Assembly (NCBI GenBank): GCA_946965045.2
Contig: OX337234.1
Coordinates: forward strand, 868,001-932,000
Origin: Epithemia pelagica
Lineage: Eukaryota > Bacillariophyta > Bacillariophyceae > Surirellales > Surirellaceae
Reading direction: 5' to 3'
Length of the DNA: 64,000 nucleotides
Below the pieces are notes generated by a model. The model saw only the letters and a program-made list of their open reading frames with translations, had not been told where the DNA came from and did no database searches. The translations under genes and the position numbers were made by a program. Within the stretch, counting starts at the first letter, position 1. Each line of letters opens with the position of its first letter. This document shows, in pieces, positions 30,774 through 41,562 of the stretch.

Positions 30774-30806
30774 TACAAGCTGGTTCACGTTGCGAAGTGC
30801 ATGAGT
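30774..30806 (+). repeat. Inverted repeat, left arm
   Basis: A 33-bp arm beginning TACAAGCTGGTTCACG. It matches the inverse of 31332-31364 with one mismatch, and weaker similarity continues on both sides. Confidence 0.75.
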
Positions 30807-31331
30807 TTTTCAGAGTGGGAAATTGTATACTACACTTTAGCCTACAGTACCCCAGCGTTTCGAACCAGTTACTTTTTCACGCTCCTCACATTTTGTCGCG
30901 CACATATCGTAAAATGCAAAATGCAATAACCACAAGTGACCGCTTCATGCGACAATGGCCAATCCGCGGGGGAAATGCGAAGCACCACCCAACCTAATCG
31001 ATAGGGTAGATATGAAAGTAGTAGGAAATCATAGGGGTGTCGCGCATTTCGACCTGTAGTTCAGTCTCCACAAGGAGTGAACGTATTTCCACTGCTGAGC
31101 ATCGTGGACAATCATTCTCCATCTCCTTAGCTGTGCCCATAAAAACAAATTTAACCTACTTCGTCTATTAGTTGCAGCAGTTCTTGTGCTTGCGGCCATG
31201 AATGGCATCGTATTTGCCCAAACATCGGCCGTCCCATTGTCATTGTCATGGGTGCTGTGCTCTGTGCTGCGGAAAATCACTATAGCATTTTATGTACGAT
31301 TTTTTTTTGGTACAGTCTTCTACACCAATAT

Positions 31332-31364
31332 ACTCATGCACTACGCAACGTGAACCAGCTTGTA
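31332..31364 (-). repeat. Inverted repeat, right arm
   Basis: Inverse partner of 30774-30806, 525 bp away. Confidence 0.75.
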
Positions 31365-31521
31365 TCTTAGGAACAAAAATCGTCTGTGGGCTAGGTGCTA
31401 GGTGGCGAAAGAACTGGTCGCGCGCCAGCAGTCCGGTAGAAAACATGACCGCGACCTGCAAGACTAAATAGAAATCTCATTTAATACATGACGGCTAAGT
31501 AATCAAAAAGAACACGTGTGA

Positions 31522-32207
31522 GTCACCGGCTAGGCCCCTATTTTACAAATTTGAAGATTGATGTATCCTTTTGTACCAAACGGATACAGGACCAAATCTG
31601 GGGTACATTCGGCGAAGGATGAACTATGTACCCTTTTGATCGAACTGTACCCCCTTTGTCCCCAGCTGTACCCATGTATCCATTGGATACATTTTATACA
31701 TATTTTGTATCCGATGGATACAAAAACCAAGACACGCAGGCTCGCTCGCTAGATTTCTCTCATTCTAAAATAGTCCTACAATATCTACAATAGTGAGTTT
31801 CAGTGATTTTGCCGGCGTGACGTGATGCAACCCAAAATATGAACCTGTCAGTCAACCGTAAGGTCCTTATTTAACAAATATGATAAAATATGTATCCTTT
31901 TGTACCAAACGGATACAGGGGGTACATTCGGCGAAGGATGAACCATGTACCCTTTTGAACGAACTGTACCCCCTTTGTACCCAGTTGTACCCATGTATCC
32001 ATTGGATACATTTTATACATATTTTGTATCCGATGGATACAAAAACAACGACGCAGGCTCGCTCGCTAGATTTTTCTCATTCTTAAATAGTCTTGTGGAT
32101 GTTCGAATACATAAGCTTATTCAAGATTAGAATAACGGACATACAACCGTATCTTACAAAATTTACAATAGTGATTTTTAGTGATTATGCCGGCGTGACG
32201 AGATGCG
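31522..32207. repeat. Two-copy direct repeat rich in GTATCC/GGATAC palindromes
   Basis: Unit 1 is 31522-31850 and unit 2 is 31851 to about 32207, period 329 bp. Unit 2 has an insertion of about 60 bp near 32095-32155. Each unit holds at least three GTATCC...GGATAC inverted pairs, and GTACCC repeats between them. Each ends with GTGATTnTGCCGGCGTGACG. It lies directly upstream of the LRR pseudogene. Confidence 0.8.
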
Positions 32208-32311
32208 TTGAAACCATTTTACCCATCGGGATTGGGTCTGACCCGAAAAATGAACCTTGGCTGCAGATATCGGTGGTGTTCCAGACCCTCACATCACAGG
32301 CCCAAGTCGAA

Positions 32312-33885
32312 ATGTCGGACTCAGTCAGAACATTGATAGCGATAAGGAACTATTACATCCAGCAAACTACAAAACTACAAAACCATTCTCGACAAGCTTG
32401 CTGACAAAACTGGAACAAAACGATCCCGCGCAAGATGTAGTAGCGGTAAACTACCTCGATGCACGAGGACCGGAAATAACCAAGCTCTACCATGCCCTTC
32501 AGCAAAACACTGTCTTGGAGGAAATTTGTTTCAATTCCCCTATAGCGATGGAAGAAGGATCCGATGAGTTCCTTCGTATACTCCCAGAGGGAAAATTTCG
32601 GCTCAAATCGCTTTTAATGCATCGTCGAGAGAACTTTTTTGGAGAGTATTTGTCTCCCGAATTTTCTGGTTTCTCCTGTGAGCTCTTACGCATCCTTTCA
32701 ACTGTCTCATGTACTAAGAACAGTTTAGAAACACTGGCTTTGATAAATGGCACTTTTGAAGGACCATGTGGAAAGAAGGAGATGGTGTCAAAGAATCTCT
32801 GTTCGACATTTTTGTTGGCATACCATCGTTGCGTGATGTTAGCCTTACCGAGGAAAGAATTCTTCCAAATGGCTTACTTGGCCTTGCACAAGGACTTGCC
32901 CAGAGGAGCAGTGTGGTGGATTTGGATCTCTCGCATAACCACCACGTGGGCAATCCTATTGTGTGCTCAAGCCTTGCTCAAGCACTTGTGGCAAACAAAA
33001 CACTCAAGAAACTAGATATGGTCGACTGTGATCTTAATGAAAGTGACATGAACGCTCTTTTGACGGCATTGCAAGAGAACCAAACTCTCAAGGTTTTAAA
33101 TATCGATTACAACAATTTTACTCGCCATGGAATTGAAACAATTCTTGTTCCGTTGTTGCCTGGTCTGAACCTGAAAGTGCTGTATCTAAAGAAGAATTTT
33201 GGAGGCTATTTTTGCCATGATGCTACGGAAAAAGAATGTGACAAACTGGTCGGGAGAATAGTCATGTCATTGCAAAACAGTTCTACCTTGAAAGTGTTGG
33301 ATCTGGGCTATTCTTACCACACTTAATTATCCGATGAGGCTCGTTCACTGTACCCTTTGGTCCTTCAGGAAAAACGAATGGCTGCTGGAAAGCCCTTCTA
33401 CAGCACATTGGATCAACGATTGCAACTCTACTTGGGTGCAGCTCACCGTGGATTCAATAAGTTTTGGCAATTGCGCCTGGCTGAAAACGAGTCTCGACGA
33501 ACCGCAGACCGGAGCACGGTAGGTCCAAGCCTCGTACCCTTGCGATTGTTGGTCCCTCGAATATTACATCGCCTCGATCAAGCCTGCCATTCGCGCGAAC
33601 TCGAGGGAGACATGTATTTTTATGTGCGCAAGCTGGTGGAATGGGGAGACTTTGGTCTACGACAAGGATCCTACAAACGTGGTCATTCTACGAGGTACAG
33701 AACCCCATCTTTCCAGAGAGCTACTTTGTATTATTGGGGCAATCCACCATGACTTGCAACTACAACTTTGTCCAATGCAAAGGAATGAGGTGCGGTACTA
33801 TACCCGTATTCCTGCTGCTCTGCATCACCTACTCTTGACAAATGGGCTACCAGTCTTAGAGACATTGGGTCTAACAAAACACTAG
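32312..33885 (+). pseudogene. RNI-like LRR protein, decayed copy
   Basis: Homologous over its length to the genes at 43551-44903 and 51022-52362. Lesions: a shifted frame near the start; loss of one base near 32770 (GPCG then frame change); a TAA at 33324-33326 inside the conserved LDLGYSY segment; and a further frame change near 33650. Intact stretches include ITKLYHALQQNTVL, NGLLGLAQGLAQ, MNALLTALQENQTLKVLN and STLDQRLQLYL. Short leucine-rich repeats of ribonuclease-inhibitor type bind proteins in known families. The last open part (to 33885) may show the ancestral C-terminus lost from the other copies. Confidence 0.75.
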
Positions 33886-34109
33886 AGAAGACATGGACGA
33901 TACGCGAATGAATTCCCTTTCGTAGACCTTGTTACTCTGGTTCTTGACATTGTCGGGATTCCAGGATGGTTCTCGTCTCCACACCCATTCCTGCAAACAC
34001 GTCTTGTCGGAGTCGTCGTCATTTTGCATTCGTCCATGGTTTGTGGAATCTGCGACAGTTGAATCATCGCCGAGGCCAACAGGATAATCAAACAACACTT
34101 CTTTATCCA

Positions 34110-35573
34110 CTATGGCTGTAGATGCAAAATTACCTCGTCCTTGAGCCGCATTTTGCAAATACAGGAACGGAAATCTTGAGCAAAATACAGTGTACAGCGG
34201 GATTCGCTGACCGCAACACTTCTTGTTTTGGGTCCACGACAGTCCACAACAAGAAAGCTTTTCATTGGCACCTCGCGGTACTTCCCAATACTTTCATCAA
34301 AATGCTGCAAATGTTCACCAAGTTTGTCCCCCAGACGAAGCAGCTCCAAACACCATTGGGGATTGCCATTAATGTAGAAATCAAGTTCACCATGTTCAGG
34401 GTTGCCACTCTCATCAACTGCAAATGTGTTGAACTCAGGAAGCACATAATTATCAAGAGGCAGTAGCTTGGAAAGGGCCTCATTAAATAAGTGCTGGAAA
34501 GTTGCTTCTTTTGGAAATCCATTCTCCAATGTGTCAATGAATCTCTTTGCAGACATCATCGGAACAGCCTGAAGTATCAAGTCATCAAGCGATCCCGGTG
34601 CATGATCTGCCCGATTTGGGAAGCAGACTCGGTTATAGTACCAAGCGGCTGCCAGGGAAGAGAACTTCCCTTGTTGATTTAAGATTCCTGATCGAAGAAG
34701 TAAGGGAGGTATCGACTCTGTCTTTCCATCGAGAACTGCATCAGCGATTTCGTAGGTATGATGGTGCACATTATTCCTTTCTGCATCAATAGGAAGCCCA
34801 AAGCATCGGTGGAGCCCCATGAGGAACGCAGAATTCCTAAGCCTGTTCGTGGCTTGTTGCTCCGAGAATGCGTGCTTCGTATCAACATCTGTTTTCATCT
34901 GTTGAACAAGCCGAAAGCCAACTGTCAACACGCCAATATGGTAGTTCCCGTCTGATAAGCGGGCAAACCTTTGTAAGTTATGGATGAACATGTCCCAATC
35001 AGATACGTGTAAGCGCCGTGAAAAAAGTCGAATGGCTTCAGTTGCTTCATCCGACGAAAAGTAGGGTTTAACGTGCGGATACTGGGAAAACTGGACGGGG
35101 GAATTGGGAGTCATTAGGTCGTATGTAGCAGCAATAACGACAAAAACTTTGTTTTGTGCATCACTGATCTTGATTCCCTTCAATAGAAACTCCCAAAAGG
35201 AATGAAATCGTTCGGCGTAGGCATTTTGGGCAGCATCGAATAAAAGCCACGTTTCTTCCATATCTTCCAAATCATCTTCATCGTCGCTGATGCCTTTTTT
35301 CTCCAACCATTTCTGCAGCGAAGCTGTTCCATCAGCTGTCTGGTTGATTCGTTTTCGATGCACCTTGATTCCGAGACTTTGTAGATACCATTTGACTTGT
35401 TGTAATAATGCGGTCTTGCCCGTGGCTGGAGGGGAGCCTACTACAACGGCATGATTTGTCTTGGCCGCACTGACGACGCGCTCAACTAATGTCCCTCTGT
35501 GCACGTACGGAAAAGAATCGACAATTCCGTCCACTGGAATTAGATGTCCATCAACTGAGCTGTCAGGTGACAT
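34110..35573 (-). CDS. Crinkler-like P-loop NTPase with C-terminal nuclease-like domain
   Basis: A 487-residue single-exon ORF with ATG at 35573. Residues 25-300 form a STAND/AAA-like ATPase, with Walker A GSPPATGKTALL (about 46-57) and Walker B-like TWLLFDAAQN (about 107-116). The C-terminal 120 residues fit the PD-(D/E)xK pattern: HGELDFYI, then WCLELLRLGDKLGEH, then SFLVVDCRG. This NTPase plus restriction-endonuclease-like pairing is the described layout of Crinkler-type eukaryotic effectors and intragenomic conflict proteins. No N-terminal ubiquitin-like header or signal peptide is seen. The catalytic assignment is inferred. The gene starts 20 bp from the divergent kinase pseudogene. Confidence 0.55.
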   Translation of the reverse strand: MSPDSSVDGHLIPVDGIVDSFPYVHRGTLVERVVSAAKTNHAVVVGSPPATGKTALLQQVKWYLQSLGIKVHRKRINQTADGTASLQKWLEKKGISDDEDDLEDMEETWLLFDAAQNAYAERFHSFWEFLLKGIKISDAQNKVFVVIAATYDLMTPNSPVQFSQYPHVKPYFSSDEATEAIRLFSRRLHVSDWDMFIHNLQRFARLSDGNYHIGVLTVGFRLVQQMKTDVDTKHAFSEQQATNRLRNSAFLMGLHRCFGLPIDAERNNVHHHTYEIADAVLDGKTESIPPLLLRSGILNQQGKFSSLAAAWYYNRVCFPNRADHAPGSLDDLILQAVPMMSAKRFIDTLENGFPKEATFQHLFNEALSKLLPLDNYVLPEFNTFAVDESGNPEHGELDFYINGNPQWCLELLRLGDKLGEHLQHFDESIGKYREVPMKSFLVVDCRGPKTRSVAVSESRCTLYFAQDFRSCICKMRLKDEVILHLQP

Positions 35574-35592
35574 GGTGCATGGTGCTTTGTGA

Positions 35593-36705
35593 TTGTGCGT
35601 TGTGATTGTCTATTGTCTCAGCCGAAACAGACAGTGGACGCATCTTGCTGCTTCTTTGCCCGTCAGGTTTATCACAACCTCCATCTTCGAGACTCAGGGC
35701 ACGGCTGCATCTCCGGACTCAGGTCATGGAGAGGGAATTGCAATGGCGACTAATACGGCCGTTGCAATGGCCCGAGCTGGAATTCCTCCTTCAAGAATTG
35801 TTGTTCCGGTATTTACAACGACAGGCAGTCTCGTTCAAGTGGCAGCGGGTTACATGCTCGGACCGAGTAGCCCAGATAAACCCAGCCTCCCAGCCGTTTG
35901 CTTTGTTACGCCGGTGCTCCGGTTGTCAGACACTTCGGAATGCGAGAAGGTCGCCACAATCCTCGTGGCGATGGCACGCCATTAGACAGAAGTAGCAGAA
36001 TTCGTAAATTCGTCGAGCAACCTGTCGATACCACGTTCCGTCAAAATGGGCTTGGATCCAGCGAAATATCACTGCAAGTTGATGGATGACTTCTTTCCAG
36101 TTTTGAAGTGCAAGGGTACATCCTTCAATCATATGCTGGGAGTTAGGAGTCGGCTGGAAGGGACTTCGTATGCTTGCCTCCCTCTTGCTATCAGGCTGAA
36201 AGGTAAACAATGCAATTGTGATGCCATTATTTTTGAAAAATTGGTGGGATACCGCATTGGTCTTCCAGACGACTCTGATGATCGGGATGCTATGGTTTCG
36301 ACGATGGAAACTGCGGTTGATGACATGCACGAAAAGGGAGTGGTCCATATGGATCTCTACCTGTCGAACATATTGTGAAAGAAGCTTGACCACGGTTCTT
36401 TCAGTGTCCAGATCATTGATTTTGACACTGCACATGTATTGGGCAATCCACTTACCCTTGCGACTATTCAGCGTATGGCCGAACTAGGATCTAAGTTTTG
36501 GAACCTTGGAATCTACGCAAGAATCCAACACGACAACCTGTACATTAAAATGCCGAAGGAGAAAATCCACGAGGAGAAGTTACGAGTAGGGCGGCCAGGT
36601 GAGAGTGAAGAGGATGTGAAGAGCCGTCTGGACGGTGCGTGTGCTTCGTTCATGGAAGATATTTTCGCGGCCGTCAACTGGTCAGAACTTTACCCCGATT
36701 GGTAG
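35593..36705 (+). pseudogene. Kinase-like protein, two in-frame stops
   Basis: One frame runs through the whole region but is broken by TAG at 35983-35985 and TGA at 36376-36378. The second stop lies directly after the catalytic loop HMDLYLSNIL (pattern HxDLxxxN). The DFG-like segment QIIDFDTAHVL follows in the same frame. A region before the kinase (RIVVPVFTTTGSLVQVAAGYML) resembles parts seen next to kinase domains in Crinkler-like proteins. No ATG opens the frame near 35593, so the true start is uncertain. It shares a very short upstream region with the divergent NTPase/nuclease gene. I call it a recent pseudogene because the rest of the frame is undamaged. Confidence 0.65.
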
Positions 36706-38778
36706 GTGAGAAGAAGATACTTGGACAAGACGAGATCAACTGGCTTGTGTCGATCCGCCCACCAAAACAGAGGCACCGGGAATGCGCCACAAGGTGGTGG
36801 AAGCTCCATGGGCCAGTTCTGGAACCAATGCAATTTGGTGTTGGTACCATTGCGAACGTAGAGTTTCGTCGTCTTGTTGCTGTTCCGGGGTGAATTCGTC
36901 AATATTGTACAACAAGGAAGCATGGGACCCTTGCACCTAGCGTATGCCAATCATCGAACTATAATTAGGGGCTTGTTTTTGTTCCAAATGACATTAGGTT
37001 GAGGGGCCCACTAGTGCATGTCGACAAGTCAAACTGCAAGGTTTTTCCGACTATCTGCCACGAGGTGGCGCCACGAGAAGGTGGCTGTTCTGTTTTGTTA
37101 AGGAAAATGCGGACGGCCATCATATCCATTTGTCGATCAGGACAACGACAAAGCGAGCATCGTAAAGACTTTGTGACCGGACACTTGATCCACACCATTC
37201 CACCAAAGGCATCATTTGTACCAGAAAGGCGATACCAATATCATCGTTGAACACGTCATTCAAGCCAGAGAAAACATGAGTGTTCACAATCTTGAAGCAA
37301 AGTCACGTTCGATGCCCGTGGCAGGACAAGGCGAAACGGAATGAACGCCTTGAAAGAATATGAGAGGTGACTCCATCCACCAAACACGAGGTCATCGCAG
37401 AGTAAATTCCGTAGAAATGAAATGGCATGACATCGAGCCGACTGTCAAAAAGGAAGTTCGTAGTAGCTTCGGTCCAGTTTCCAGTGTTTTTCCAGTCCAG
37501 GTACACGTGAACTATCCAAATGTTCTCGCCCGGTGGTACGCTCCTCCTTCGCGTACTTCTCCGGTCGGCCTGTCGTTCGTTGTTTGGTCTCATCCATTGC
37601 TTGAGTCCAAGTCGTACGCCAACAACGTGCCAAGAGTCGCAAACGGACAATTTTGAACATTCTTCTTCTTCTTCTTCTTCTTCTTCTTGGGTTCGACAGT
37701 GCCAATGTTTTGAGAGTACGCATTCGATCGGGCCATTGACAAGCCTCGCTGGCGAGTCCCATCCCTACATGGTATCTTTGCCCATGCCAAACGTCCTTCT
37801 TAGAGCATTCCCCACCACTGATCATCGGACTAGCAACAGCTGTCGATTCCTTCACACCAATCTTGGATGAAACGTGGATGGTTTCATGCTTGTCTTGATT
37901 GGAGAATCTCTCGTTGATATCTCAATTCCCGCAAGCTCTAGGAAACCATGGTGCCAACTGGAGAATTTGGGTTTCACGACCAATCTGGCGACATGGGCTG
38001 TAGCGTCTACACGACAGCTGCGTTTCGTCAAGACTCAAGACGACGTCGTCGTCGTCGTTGATGATTTATTTTTTCTTCAAACGCATCCTTTTCTTTGGAT
38101 CTCTGTGTGTCTATGTGCGCCATCTTGCCCTCTCTCCAAACTCCAACAATTCAGTGACTTTGGCGCACCGCCAAACTGTTCCGAACGCGGATGGCGCACC
38201 GCCGTGCGTTGAGTTGGAAGAATCGATGCCAGGGGGGCTTAGTTGTTTGAAAACGGGGGATTTGGGGGAGGGAGCGATCCCATTAAGCCCTCTATGTGTT
38301 GCATGTCGATGTCGACACCTGCGTGACATGGGTGCTTAAGAGAAGCACGCTTCATCCGTTGAATCCCCAAGCTTTAAAATTTGTCGGAACAGAATATTTA
38401 CCAGCGCACGCCGATCTGCGCCAATCACGCAGACGCCTCCGGCTTCTAAGTATCATCCGTTGAGCAGTGGATTCGTGGCACTCCACACGTTTCCCATCCC
38501 CTCGTTTGTTTATGATCGTGCAAGCCAGGCAGGCCTATCGCAAAAGGAAGTCGTGGTGAGAAGAGGTGCAGTTCGTGAGACGGCTTGCTGTTGTCACGCA
38601 GTCATAAAATAGAGAGAGGAGGTCTCTTTCCCTGTTGGTGCGAATCTCTCTCCATTCATTCTCACACCATCCATCTCCCTCCAACAAGGGTCCATCATCT
38701 TCTTCTGGGACTTTTGAATTCTCTTTGCCGCACGTTCTTTGAATACGTTAACACTGTCTCGTGGGGTGCGGAGAAACA
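36706..38778. other. Long region without a supported gene
   Basis: Several minus-strand frames look partly coding: 36936-36736, 37198-36965 with CPVTKSLRCSLCRCP, and 37650-37303. None has a known domain, and they lie in different frames. They may be remnants of one decayed minus-strand gene. A CTT microsatellite sits inside. Confidence 0.35.
37661..37689. repeat. (CTT)n microsatellite
   Basis: 29 bp of uninterrupted TTC/CTT triplets. Confidence 0.9.
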
Positions 38779-41173
38779 ATGCCATACCAAGGATCTTCTC
38801 CTCGCACCTCTCCAGCATCGGAAGCCCCCGTGGTGGCGCCATCATCATCGGCACCACCACCAACGTGCACCACCACCACCACCAACGAGGAGTGCAACAG
38901 CAGCCATAGCAGTAGTCACCACAGTGGCGCCCAAGTACTCTTGTCCTTGGCCACTGGTTCGGAAACCGAGGGACCCATCAGTACCAACCACAAGGACGTG
39001 CCGGCCGTGATTGAACCTTCCAATTCTCCCGGTAACGAACCCCCCACACACGCAGAGGAGGCAGCAACGACAGCGTCACCGTCGTCCAGTTCTCACCATC
39101 ATCCACCCGTCACGCCCTCTCCCTTGGCGCATTCCCAAAAAGAACGAGAAGGAGGAACCAGTGGCGACCGTGACAGTCAGACAAGGAACAACAGCAACAT
39201 GCAAATGTCATTGCATGCCAGCAATGGCTTGGTGCCATCCCCAATCAAGCTTTCGTCATCACGTCGAAATAATCCTGAAGAACCACAAGCCTCGAGCATT
39301 TCACTACAAGACAATGACACCAAGAATACCAGCAAGCGGAAATCTCCCGACAATGTCGCGGTTCTGGCAGTCGAGGACAATGACGAAGAGGAGGAGGAAC
39401 TTTCCGTCTCTCGCAGTAGCAAGGTGCCTCGGCGAAACTTGCGCGAGAAGGATGCCTCGGCTCCTTCCTCGCAAGTGACTGCTACGCCCCCCAAGTGTGG
39501 CAACTCTCCTGTTCAAGCGGAGCACTGCAGTGACAGCAAGACCTTGATTTCCCCTGCATCTTCCGCAGCTACTCATGAGGAACCTTCCAAGGCAGCCTCT
39601 CCTCGTGGACCGTCTACTCCTGCGACTGTCTATGCCGAAATGGCTCCTCAAGAACGACACCGGTCCTCGACTACGGCAGCGCATTCGTCATCGTCCTTGA
39701 GGACGCCCCAGCACGCTCTTTCCTCTTCCTCACACTATGCACCATCTCACCATCCAGGGACAACTCCCCTCTACCATCATCCTCATCCTACAGCACCACC
39801 CACGTCCATCACTCCCTCTCTGGGCGGCGTGGCGTATCCGCATCACCATCATGCTACACTTGCTCCACCCAGTGTCCCAACACATCCTGCGCATCATTCG
39901 TCCTTGCCACCGCCACACTATGTCCCTGCCGCACCCCCGGGACAACCATGGATGCATCCTGTTGCACTTCCACCGGGGTATTACGCCGTTCCTGGCTATG
40001 CGGCGGCTCCTCCACCACCCCAGTATTATACCGTTGCCATTCATCCCACACCAGCCACCGCCGCCGCATATGGTGCACCACCACCACACATGGTTACGAC
40101 CGCAGCACCACCACCTCAACCGCATTTGGTCCATTCCTCAGCAGCCCAGCCTCTGCACCACCACCACCACCAAAAGGCCACGACGAAAGCGTCCCATCAC
40201 CACCCACTGGCGGCACCACCCTCGCCTCCCACTCCGCCCTCACCGCCACCACCACCACCACCACGAAAAAAGAATAGAGACTCGACCAAATCCGAAGAAG
40301 TCAAGAAATCCATCGAAGAATGGCAAAAAACCAGAGCGACCATTGGGAACAAGGCACGGTGTATTCCTGTGGAACATCCCACCAAGGCCAAAAACATTGT
40401 GTAAGTGTGGTTCGTACCAATGACAGTGTTCTATCATCGAGGTTCTTACTGATACTGTTCTTTTTTCCTACAGCGCTAATCCGGAAAAAGTGGATTTCAA
40501 GTTGCCTGACTTTCCCTTGTTGGTGAACTTTCCGGAACATTTGACACGAGGGCAAACACGGGGAACGGGTGAACACAAGGGACTGGCACCCGAGGGAAAA
40601 CGTCATTGTGTCATGTGTGGTCAATTGCGCATTTGTTCGTCGTCGGCCAATCGCATGAATCGAAGCACGGCACCCACCACCAACTCGTCGCCGAACAACG
40701 CCCACAACCCCAACGAAGCCGATTCCTCGTCCTCCACAGTACATATTATTCCCCGACAAAACAAGGGGGTGTGCACCGCCTGCGATGTGACAGTCTGGAC
40801 CGTATTGAAACACGGTGGCAACACTAGTTCCAGCAGCACGAACGGATCGAATTTGGAAATCAAGTGGTGCAAGGGATGTAAAAACTTTCGGCCCTGGGCG
40901 GCCTTTGGGGATAAAGGTTTGGCCACCAAATGCGCACGGTGTCGGCATCGGCAACGTGAAAAATATGCCATGCAAAAGAAACAGGGCACGACTGGCATGA
41001 CCGCCACTCCAAGCAGTAGTCTTGCCACCACCACCCCTACCAAATACACTAGTGGTTCTTACGATCCCTATGGCCATCATCATCATCACCACCATCATCA
41101 TCACCAACAAAAGGATGATGACCTTTTAGCCGCACAGGGGTTGAGCAATCTGATGCGTGCGCAAAATGCATAA
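38779..41173 (+). CDS. Cys-pair/His-rich low-complexity protein, possible regulator
   Basis: Exons 38779-40400 and 40474-41173; the intron of 73 nt has GTAAGT and CTACAG. 773 residues. The first 480 residues are Ser/Pro/His/Ala-rich with basic patches (KRKSPD, RKKNRDSTK). The second exon has three CxxC pairs: RHCVMCGQLRIC, GVCTACDVTVW, and KWCKGCKNFRPWAAFGDKG followed by CARCRHRQREKYA. These look like zinc-binding ribbons. A ten-residue His run follows. Similar WCKGCK...CxxCR modules occur in other stramenopile proteins, as far as I recall, without known function. A nuclear nucleic-acid-binding role is a guess from the basic and Cys content. Confidence 0.65.
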
Positions 41174-41562
41174 AAAGCATTCCACGCAACAGAAAACCAG
41201 GGAATATGGCAATGGAACGTTGTAGGACAGTGTTTCTGAAGACAGTACTCTGCTTGGTTCAACTATTTTGAAATTATAAAGTCCTGTCTTTTTGCGTTGT
41301 CCATTGTTTTGTCCAATGTAAATTGCTTTTCCTAGGAATAAAGTCGTTGTCTATTGTGTACCACCGCTTAATTGGGTCACATCCTCCGTGCTTCCGTAAC
41401 TGGAGTCTACTCTGTGCGACCAAAGCTGGTAGCAATATCAACTATCAACTTACAGTTTCATGCACGTCTACTCTACCATGTAACGCTTTCAGTCTGTCTT
41501 AGCAACTTGAACCTATTACTTTTTTCCTTCCTTACAACTATCACTACTCGTCCATCTCTTCT
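41174..41562. other. Intergenic between convergent genes
   Basis: 3' regions of the Cys/His-rich gene and the TMED gene. No gene seen. Confidence 0.5.

Larger units (their letters stand above)
30481..31521. other. Repeat-bearing non-coding region
   Basis: Contains a diverged inverted repeat pair (see 30774 and 31332) and a run of nine T (31299-31307). Small frames around the repeats encode a similar peptide (QAGSRC.VHE), pointing to two decayed, head-to-head gene remnants. Confidence 0.4.

Noticed and set aside
34122..34466. Plus-strand ORF opposite the NTPase/nuclease gene
   Set aside because: Shadow frame; no domain, and the minus frame has Walker A and nuclease-like motifs.
39730..40134. 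Trp/Cys/Met-rich minus ORF
   Set aside because: Antisense of CAC/CCA-rich codons of the Cys/His-rich gene.
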